Source: Ligula intestinalis | Taxonomy: Eukaryota > Platyhelminthes > Cestoda > Diphyllobothriidea > Diphyllobothriidae | Length of the DNA: 64,000 bases | NCBI GenBank assembly: GCA_036362985.1 | Contig: JAYGXS010000009.1 | Location: 15,469,699 to 15,533,698, forward strand | Direction: 5' to 3' | Part shown: positions 57,271-64,000 of the stretch, one piece after another | Position numbering within the stretch: position 1 is the first letter of the stretch | How the letters are laid out: each line of letters opens with the position of its first letter | Translations under genes and position numbers: made by a program | Notes under the pieces: model-generated | Database searches by the model: none | Told to the model about the DNA's origin: nothing | The model's input: only the letters and a program-made list of their open reading frames with translations

Positions 57271-59459
57271 AAAGGGTCCCTCTGGTATCTGAGGTGGTTA
57301 TGTTTATATCAAATTTTTTTCCATACATGTCTATTTCTTCCTCCTTTGAGTGGTATTTGCAACGATGTTTCGTCCACTTCTCTGTTCAGTCATCATTGCC
57401 ATTTTCTCCATTCTCCGTTTTACAACCCCGACGATAGGCTTCATGGTCTTTAGTCATGCTCGTGGTGGTTATGCTATTATCGCCAGCTCGTCGCTAAACT
57501 CCGCAATCTACAAGGTCACATCTCCGACGTTTCGTTGATGATCAGGTAATTTCTGACGTTCACTCTCTTGTCGACCCTTTTGTCTGCGATGGCCTCCTCC
57601 GGTCTCACGTCCGTGATGGTTGATCATGAAGCCAGTCAGGCGGTGTAACAATGGTGAACGACAGCCTCTGCTGTTATACGATTTCTCCAATTACAAGAAG
57701 CGTTTCCAACCCTCATACGTTCTCATCAACAGTCCTTTCTAATTTGTTCTACAATCAATCATCTCAACCAACCCCTTAATTTTGTTGAAGCAGTTTTTTT
57801 CTCCTACGTTTTGTTTTTTTAAGCGGGGATTCGCTGAACTCCGCCCCAGTTTAAATAGTAGGAGTTTTTTTAACTGCTTCCTCCTTATTTCACCATGCAT
57901 TGACTACTATTTTAAAACGACGATATTTTTGTGAATATGAATTAACCTACCAACACTACTAAACGCTCCCGCTGTCTATGTGGTTGTTTCACGGAGAGCA
58001 GCATTTATAAACTTTGTATTTATTTTTCCACAGCACTAAGTTTGCAATGACGAAGCCCTCCGGGCCTAAAATAAAAAATATATTTATTTATTATTTATTG
58101 CTGTGGGCGACTGCAGGGGGGAGACGGGAGTGCTGACATTGTGTGTGGGATTGCGATACGATTGATGACGACGGCGGCGGGAAGGGGTCAGCGGCTGTGA
58201 GGGAGAAGGGCACCGGTTTCTTCACTGACTTTCGATCAAAGCATCTCCATCCTGGGTCCGTGCCAAAAGTGACGACCTTGGTGTACTTAAACAATCATTC
58301 AGTTTCTTCGCTCGTTACATAGCCTCCCCTGAGTTGCAGCGCTATCCTCAATGCGAGTGAAGTTGTTGGTTAGAGAAGGAGAGGTGTGTGCTCTTCTTTA
58401 TCCCACCACTGCCACCAATATAGCGGCCCGGGGATGTCGAGGTTGGCACACACCTAAAGGATAAGAGACGTGAAGATGTTTCTGTAGCGGAAATTCGGAA
58501 TTGGATTGATAAGCATCACCCAAGCACACAAATATCAAGGCCGGAGTAAAAGAGAACGTGAATATTCCGAGAAGAATCTACTAGTTATAAAGAATACGTA
58601 CATAGTAAGAAAATAATATGGGGATACGAAACGGCGTTACATAGATACATTTCCCATCTAGAGTGGAGCATTTTCTCTAATGCCTGATCCGTTACCGGCG
58701 GGGATAACAGTGCTGTGGGCGACTGCAGGGGCGAGACGGGAGTGCTAACATTGCGTGTGGGATTGCGATACGATTGACGACGACGGCGGCGGGAAGGGGT
58801 CAGCGGCTGTGAGGGAGAAGGGCACCGGTTTCTTCACTGACTTTCGATCAAAGCATCTCCATCCTGGGTCCGTGCCAAAAGTGATTACCTTGGTATACTC
58901 AAACAATCATTCAGTTACTTCGCTCGTTACAGTAGCATTAAATGTGCGCGTAGTGTAAATCGCTTTTGCAGAAAGCGCAACTGACAGAAAATGCTGGCGT
59001 AGAATTGCAAACAATGGCACATACGAAAGCCAAGTAAGAGCAAATTTTTAAGCTATATGAGGATTAAACAGGAAGAATATTGACTTTTTAAAATTTAAGA
59101 TTACATTTCTGACAAATGCAAATCGCGCAAGCCGAGAAATGATAAATTTGCCTAACATTCAGTTCTTCGTAAGTAGCCGTAGGAGGCACCTTAGGCGCGA
59201 ACCCCATTGTATCATACAGCTCGCTGACAAAGAAAACAACGCCGCTGGTTACCTTCAGGGAAACTGTATGGCCAGATGAAAGACAAAGAGGTATGTTAAA
59301 ACAGATTTTTTAAAAGCTCTCCCTGGCTGGCGAACCGTATAAAAATAGAAGTTTCTGCAGCCTACAACGTGTTGAGAGCTCTGCTTAAGAATATAGTAAT
59401 AGAAATTTACCAGGGCTTATACTGTTTACTTGCTGACAAAAGGCATTTTTGTCTGTTGC

Positions 59460-60991
59460 AGCCCCAACGCTCGCAGTGTGCGATCTGTCAGGCTATCTCA
59501 ACCAACGCAATACGAAGAGCTAGTGAAAACTCTTAATTCAAACGATGTAGTTTTCTATCTGTCAACAGAAAGGACTGCTGCCCTCTCGGCATCGGTGCGA
59601 TTGCGCAAACGAAATAGTCCAAAGAAAGTTTGCGCGGAAAGGCGACGGTTCCACTTTCTGTTGTGGAAAATGCCGCAGGAATAAATCTATAAGGTGGATG
59701 AGGCAGAAGGTAAGGGCAATTTTGTCACTTATGGTATGTGTTATTTAGAGGAGAACCGCGATGAGTGCGAGCCGGGGGGAGACAAGCGTTTTCATGCAAA
59801 CCAATTTTTGTCTTTTTACGAAACCGCAAATGCAGACCAGGAAAAAAACGCATTGTGGATGCGCGGTGGCAGGTGAGAATCATTTTCCGTCTGATGTTTT
59901 CGAATGTGTAAATCAGACCAGCAAAATCTGCGAGGTGAGGCCGAATAAAAACAAAAGCGTATGAACTGCTGACCGACCTGGCAGACAAGAATTAAACTGC
60001 GGAGGTGAATGTAGGAAGGCATCCGGACGCAGAACAAAGGATGCCCCAAGGAAGAAGGACGCGTTTTACACAAATTGCCGTATTTTTAGGAGTGTTGAAT
60101 GTTATTTTAAAATAATAATAATAAGGTTTATTTGTAAAGCACATCTTTGGCGCCATCAAAAACCCCGGAAGGCAGGAAAAACCTAACCCAAACCCTTTCT
60201 TTCGCAGTGACCATTGTATTTGTTTTGGCCTCTTGCTAAGTCAATAGTGTGCGAAATAAGGAGTTTGTTTGAAGTGAAAAAAAACTGACTTCTAGGGAAC
60301 AAATCTAGAAAAACGTGAAATAAAATAGCTATACATTGTAGGTATTACGGTTTTATAGTAAGAATACTTGGGGTCTGGAAAAACTGTCATGTCCTTTAAC
60401 TGAGGTATACTTAGCCGCGGTCAGTTTGAAGGCGAAAAAATCAGCTGAGGACATCGCATCTACCGTATGCATGGGTCTGCTCGATGCGGAGATTACAATC
60501 GTTCTCCATTGGCACAAGTTTGCTAAATAGATGGGACGTTGCAGATGTCTGAGGTGGGTCGAGGCAGCTGCAAAGCACCATCGTCATTCAAGTGCATCGG
60601 CAGAAGACATTTGGCCTTTCGTTTGTCGAATATCTAAGTGAGATTGAGAATTACATCATTAATATTTATACTTCTGATACATTATAAGAGGAAACAATAT
60701 ATATTTTAGTATAGTTGAAGAGAAAATTATTTTCTTTCATACTAATTTTTTATAAACATTTAGATATTAGTCGAGGAATATTGAAATAGATAAATTGTTC
60801 TTAGTTTTTGTTTTTTATTTTTAAGGATTGGAAAAGGAGGCAAGGCACAATTTTACTTAAGCTTTGATTTAATCAGCGTTGGAAACCGTCGACTGGAAAG
60901 CTTCCAGCATTGGCCAGTTTTCTCCAAAATGTTCGGGAACTCTCCTGGACCGTTAGATCCCTTTTGGTCCGAATTGGACGTCAAAGAACTG
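59460..60991 (+). other. Candidate host exons, unidentified gene
   Basis: The best segment is 60826-60991. It has acceptor TTTTTATTTTTAAG, an open frame with GKGGKAQFYLSFDLISVG, FQHWPVFSKMFGNSPG, PLDPFWSELDVKEL and donor GTAAGC. It is 166 bp in consistent phase, with coding-like composition. Weaker segments are 59460-59640 after TTTGTCTGTTGCAG (SVRLSQPTQYEELVKTLNS) and about 59751-59874, ending GGCAG|GTGAGA. I do not recognise the product, and joining the segments is inference. The stretch 58936-59459 shows nothing. Confidence 0.35.
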
Positions 60992-61039
60992 GTAAGCAAA
61001 GTGTCCTATTTTGTTCAGAAATATATGCGTCATGTCATT

Positions 61040-62585
61040 TGTATATTTCAGGCCCAATGGGCCTCATCAATAAACCAAAAATTCGATAACACAACGTAAT
61101 AGAAATAATTGGTTTAACAAACAGTATCCGTAGTCTATAGCTATAAGACGAGTATAACTGTTTAGAAGTGAATTTGTTAGATTCGAAAAAAATGAATATA
61201 GCAGCGTCATGCGGAAGGTGAAATTCAAGGGCACACACAGATGAGCCACATCGTTATCTAGAATTCTGACTATGTATTCTGGTACCCACTGCTTCTGTTA
61301 GTAAGGGGGAGGGGCTTGGAAGCAAACTCAGTCGAAGCTGAGTGTGGGGCAGAAAAATAGGTATTAACGAAACATTACTGGTATAGACGGGTTCCCGGCA
61401 CTACACTCGGGTTCCCAAACCGGTGCGGCATAATGGAACATAGGGAACCCACCAGTTTATGATCGTGATGGGCACTGCTGTATGATATCCAAAAGTCCGT
61501 CAAATCTACAAGACCATCGTTCGGATGTCTGAGATGTGACCAAATATAAGGCACTGATGATGGTTGATGACCAGCGAAACGAGAGCCGTCAAGACTGCGT
61601 CCTGATTCCGGGGTACATGAGTCAGAGGAAGGTAGTTTCAAGAAGGGATCCTAAATTCCCGATGGTCCTTTCTCCGGATTGTGGAGAAAGCTGCCCGGAA
61701 AAGATGAGGAAAACAAAAGGTTAATAGATTCAGTGTTAAGATAAATGTGCAGTCTTCGCTTGAATGCACATAGACTAGTCAACACCCGAATATCAATCGG
61801 CAAATTATTCCAAAGATAGCTATACCTAGAAGCAAAAAATGGAGATCGCTAAGAAGTGGAAGAAGCAGGAGGAGGTATAATCAACGTTGAATTTCTTATG
61901 TTGTAAGGGCGAGTAACGTGAGTAAGGGCAGAAATCTTGGGGAGATTTGAACTATTATTAAGGCGAAACAGGAGACAAAACCCTGCCTCCAGTCTCCTGA
62001 CCCAAAGAAATTTCAGTTTCGTTATATCACATCTATCTGAGTATGAAGTGTCTGAAAATGCCGGATAGAGGACCTTTTTAGTTAATCTTCTTTGGACACT
62101 TTTAATTTTTAAACGGCTAGATTCGTTCATTAGACCGAAGACTGGACAACAGTATTCGAGAATAGGAAGCACATACATAGGATAAAGTCTTAGCTTCATT
62201 TCGGGAAGGTAGAAATTATAAGAGATGAAGCCGCATATCTGAGCAGCTTTTGCTGTAATTCTATCAGCGTGAGGTGAAAGATCTAATTTATTGGTGTAAC
62301 TTAAACCTAAGTCCTTAATGTTAGAACATTCAGTCATCGGGCAACCTTGAAAAATGATAGGCTGTGGCAGCCTTTCAGGTCCAAAACACATGAACTGGCA
62401 CTTCGAAGGCGAGAACTCCATCTGCCAAGTGGAGCTCCACGCAGATAGAGCGTCCAAATCCGAATGAATGCGTTCTAAGCATTCCTCAGCCGTAGAATTA
62501 GAGAAGGAGTATACACATTTCAAGTCGTCCGCGTATATATACGATTGAGTGTTTAACTATTGTTGAAATATCATTTATGTAAAGC
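61040..62585 (-). mobile_element. CR1-like LINE, 5'-truncated copy B
   Basis: The minus frame from about 62565 reads YINDISTIVKHS, YIYADDLKCVYSF (intact YADD), LDALSAWSSTWQMEFSPS, LSPHADRITAKAAQICGF, PILEYCCPVFGLM, FLWVRRLEAGFCLLF down to 61849. The 3' UTR follows and ends in the hairpin CAGGCCCAATGGGCCT (61050-61065) and an AAATATAC tail. It belongs to the family of copy A but with a better-preserved RT C-terminus. Truncation is just upstream of YADD, near 62585. Confidence 0.85.
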
Positions 62586-62710
62586 ATTCAAACACGGACA
62601 CACACACAGCAGTGGCAATGCTCGCATACACGAGCACACACACACATACTGGTGGGACCGGCAACAGCAACAGCCCCGCGATGTACACAGGTACACACGC
62701 ACACACAAAA
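62585..62710. repeat. Imperfect CA-rich microsatellite
   Basis: ACACGGACACACACACAGC, GAGCACACACACACATAC and GTACACACGCACACACAAAA recur. It lies at the truncated end of copy B. Confidence 0.7.
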
Positions 62711-62773
62711 GGGACTGCCGCAGCCAGTTTACCGCTCCGCATCCTTCCAGGACTGCGTGAGCAGCAAATGACC

Positions 62774-62936
62774 ATATGCTAGTGAATATGAATTTATCTG
62801 CCTACATTACTAAACACTTCCGCTGCCTACCAACTTTACAATCTTTGTATTTATTTTGACCAAGCACTAATTTTGCAATATTTATGTCCTCTGTGCCCCA
62901 AACATAAAATTTATTTATTATCGCTCGTGTTTAAGG
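62774..62936 (+). mobile_element. 3' UTR fragment of the CR1-like family (copy E)
   Basis: TGAATATGAATTTATCTGCC, then TACTAAACACTTCCGCTG, TTTGTATTTATTTTGACCAA, GCACTAATTTTGCAATA and ATAAAATTTATTTATTA, collinear with 57933-58093 of copy A. It lacks coding sequence. Confidence 0.7.
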
Positions 62937-63567
62937 TAAATGTACTAAAATAAGGCAGTAGATTTTCATTCCATGGTCTTGTTATTTTTCCTTGGCTAAC
63001 AGGCGCAAGGCATATGCGTTGATCGATGATTAAAAAGGCGCCCTGGATAACTGGTAAGTGCCATAGAAGCGAAGGTGGTCGAGAAGTTCACTCGAAAACC
63101 TGCGGAGAGGGATGGTCACAAACACTTTGTCGGTTTTACTTATAAGGCGAATACTGCGGTTATCTGAGCATAATGGCATGTCACCTCGTTTCGGTATCGG
63201 TAAGGCAATGGACAGTGACCAATCAGTGGGAATGACTTTGGCAGTCCATAAAGTTACCCAGATAAAGGCGGGTTACCCGGGAAAGGAGGGTTACCCGTTA
63301 GCCAAGCTGCAGGCTACCTGGCGCGTCCACGGGTGGCGGATAGTGGCACGGCCTTCGGTGAAGGTTAGCTGCGTAATAAACAGGCTCTTGGGTCTGTCGA
63401 ATAAGCAGTCGCAGACGCAGCAGCGACAATGTTACCAGGGCGTGGTGGGCTGAGGTCTGGTGCACCGACTGCCTTATAAAATGCCGCAAGGCCCAATGAA
63501 AACACTGTGACATGACGAGCGTGAACCGCCATTAAATAGGTTTGCTTGCCACTAACACCAGTGCCTT

Positions 63568-64000
63568 GTGGTTATGTTCTTGAGCCAAAGTGCTAGAGAA
63601 GACAACATAAACAAAGAATCCGAGCGGCCGTTGGGGAGCCGCCTGTATTCAAAATTCCCAAGAAACCTTATGATGTCTCCTAACCTTACCACGACCACTG
63701 CTACGGCGTCCGCGGGAACCGACGCGCTCCACAACCCTTGTCCGGTGGTGCGGGCGAATAATGTGCAAGTTGGACTGTTCAACAAAAAACGTACTCTTGC
63801 TATTGGATGCTGGAATGTGCGAACAATTCTAGAACCTGGTACTCAATGTCTGACAGCACACAGTCTCCATGAATATCACGTGGATGTTTGATGCTTATCA
63901 GAGGTCCAACTCCCCAACTCAGGCGCCCGAGAAATCAAAATTCCGGGGGTCGATTCTCATTTCACCTTGTATCACAGCGGTCCGAGTGACTCATCTGGTA
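63568..64000 (+). mobile_element. Second RTE-type LINE copy, 5' end (continues past window)
   Basis: The + frame reads SARTDALHNPCP-like leader, then GLFNKKRTLAIGCWNVRTIL (start of the AP endonuclease) and EPGTQCLTAHSLHEYHVDV, followed by TGA 63889-63891. After the stop the frame continues CLSEVQLPNSGAREIKIPGV to the window edge. It is almost identical to 36390-36600, stop included. The preceding stretch 62937-63560 has GGCGGGTTACCCGGGAAAGG-type repeats, possibly its 5' UTR. The first potential ATG is near 63571. Confidence 0.8.

Larger units (their letters stand above)
53433..58098 (+). mobile_element. CR1-like LINE, full-length ends but RT partly deleted (copy A)
   Basis: It is inserted in the left LTR above with target duplication TGCTGT (53427-53432 and 58099-58104), which fixes both ends. 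An ORF1-like Pro/Ser-rich region spans 53946-55131 in shifted frames. The endonuclease begins at 55302. RT remnants follow from 56251. The 3' UTR contains GGGGATTCGCTGAACTCCGC and a hairpin AGCCCTCCGGGCCT (58054-58067), then an AT-rich (TATTTATT) tail. It belongs to the same family as 61040-62585, 19330 and 21835. Confidence 0.9.
53135..58931 (-). mobile_element. Miniature LTR retroelement (TRIM-like), left LTR split by a LINE
   Basis: Right LTR 58419-58931 (513 bp). Left LTR 53135-53432 plus 58105-58319 (298 + 215 = 513 bp), once the LINE and one TGCTGT copy are removed. GTAG flanks both sides (53131-53134 and 58932-58935). On the minus strand the LTR runs TGTAACGAGCG to CCGCTACA. The interior is only 58320-58418 (99 bp). 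It starts TTGGTGGCAGTGGTGGGATA (a primer-site-like TGG motif) and ends AGGGGAGGCTA (polypurine tract) before the 3' LTR. No coding capacity, so it depends on another element's proteins or is a deletion derivative. Confidence 0.9.

Noticed and set aside
1..64000. CRISPR arrays, bacterial operons or phage modules
   Set aside because: The sequence is eukaryotic with spliced genes. Repeats are dispersed or inverted, not regularly spaced arrays.

Overview
The window is animal nuclear DNA with intron-split genes embedded in a dense layer of transposable elements. The repeat set points to a parasitic flatworm: a CsRn1-type Ty3/gypsy element with a CHCC gag finger and a TGGTGACCCC primer site, RTE and CR1/Jockey-type LINEs, Penelope-like GIY-YIG fragments and TTAGGG-like interstitial repeats. 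A large repeat-rich tapeworm genome of the diphyllobothriid kind would fit, but that is inference.

Three host genes can be reconstructed. (1) The last nine exons of a ubiquitin-chain elongation factor E4 (UBE4/Ufd2) run on the + strand from 2146 to 13967 and end in a complete U-box split by an intron. (2) TRAPPC2L, a TRAPP vesicle-tethering subunit, lies convergently on the - strand as two exons (17340 to 14386). (3) A kelch-like (KLHL) BTB-BACK-kelch gene runs on the - strand from 40715 to 28724 in eight exons, 607 codons. Its introns range from about 45 bp to 6.4 kb, the large ones filled with transposons, and one in-frame TAA interrupts the BACK-kelch linker. Weak candidate exons are noted near 49.4-49.75 kb and 59.4-61.0 kb.

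Layout. 0-14 kb: UBE4, with Penelope-like, LINE and SINE debris and a TA-flanked MITE in or near its introns. 14-17.4 kb: TRAPPC2L. 17.7-22.3 kb: two large palindromic elements and decayed RTE and CR1-type pieces. 22.4-27.0 kb: a young, structurally complete CsRn1-like LTR retrotransposon with 191-bp LTRs differing at one base, target duplication ACGG, and a single stop codon just before its YVDD motif. 28.7-40.7 kb: the KLHL gene hosting an RTE, a Ty3/gypsy fragment, SINEs, a 1-kb TA-flanked inverted-repeat element and a hAT MITE whose 8-bp target duplication is confirmed by a related empty site. 41-42.1 kb: two head-to-head Penelope fragments. 45.2-46.2 kb: a second 1-kb TA-flanked element. 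46.8-47.8 kb: a decayed DNA-transposon transposase. 48.7-48.9 kb: interstitial telomere-like repeats. 50.5-52.6 kb: a broken CR1-like RT. 53.1-58.9 kb: a nested pair, a 4.67-kb CR1-like LINE inserted with a TGCTGT duplication into the left LTR of a miniature LTR element that itself has a GTAG duplication. 61-64 kb: more LINE copies, including the start of a second RTE copy that runs off the right edge.

The mobile elements span ages from very recent (the CsRn1-like element) to ancient (the transposase). The host genes serve unrelated housekeeping roles (ubiquitination, vesicle tethering, CUL3 adaptor). No operon-like cooperation is implied.
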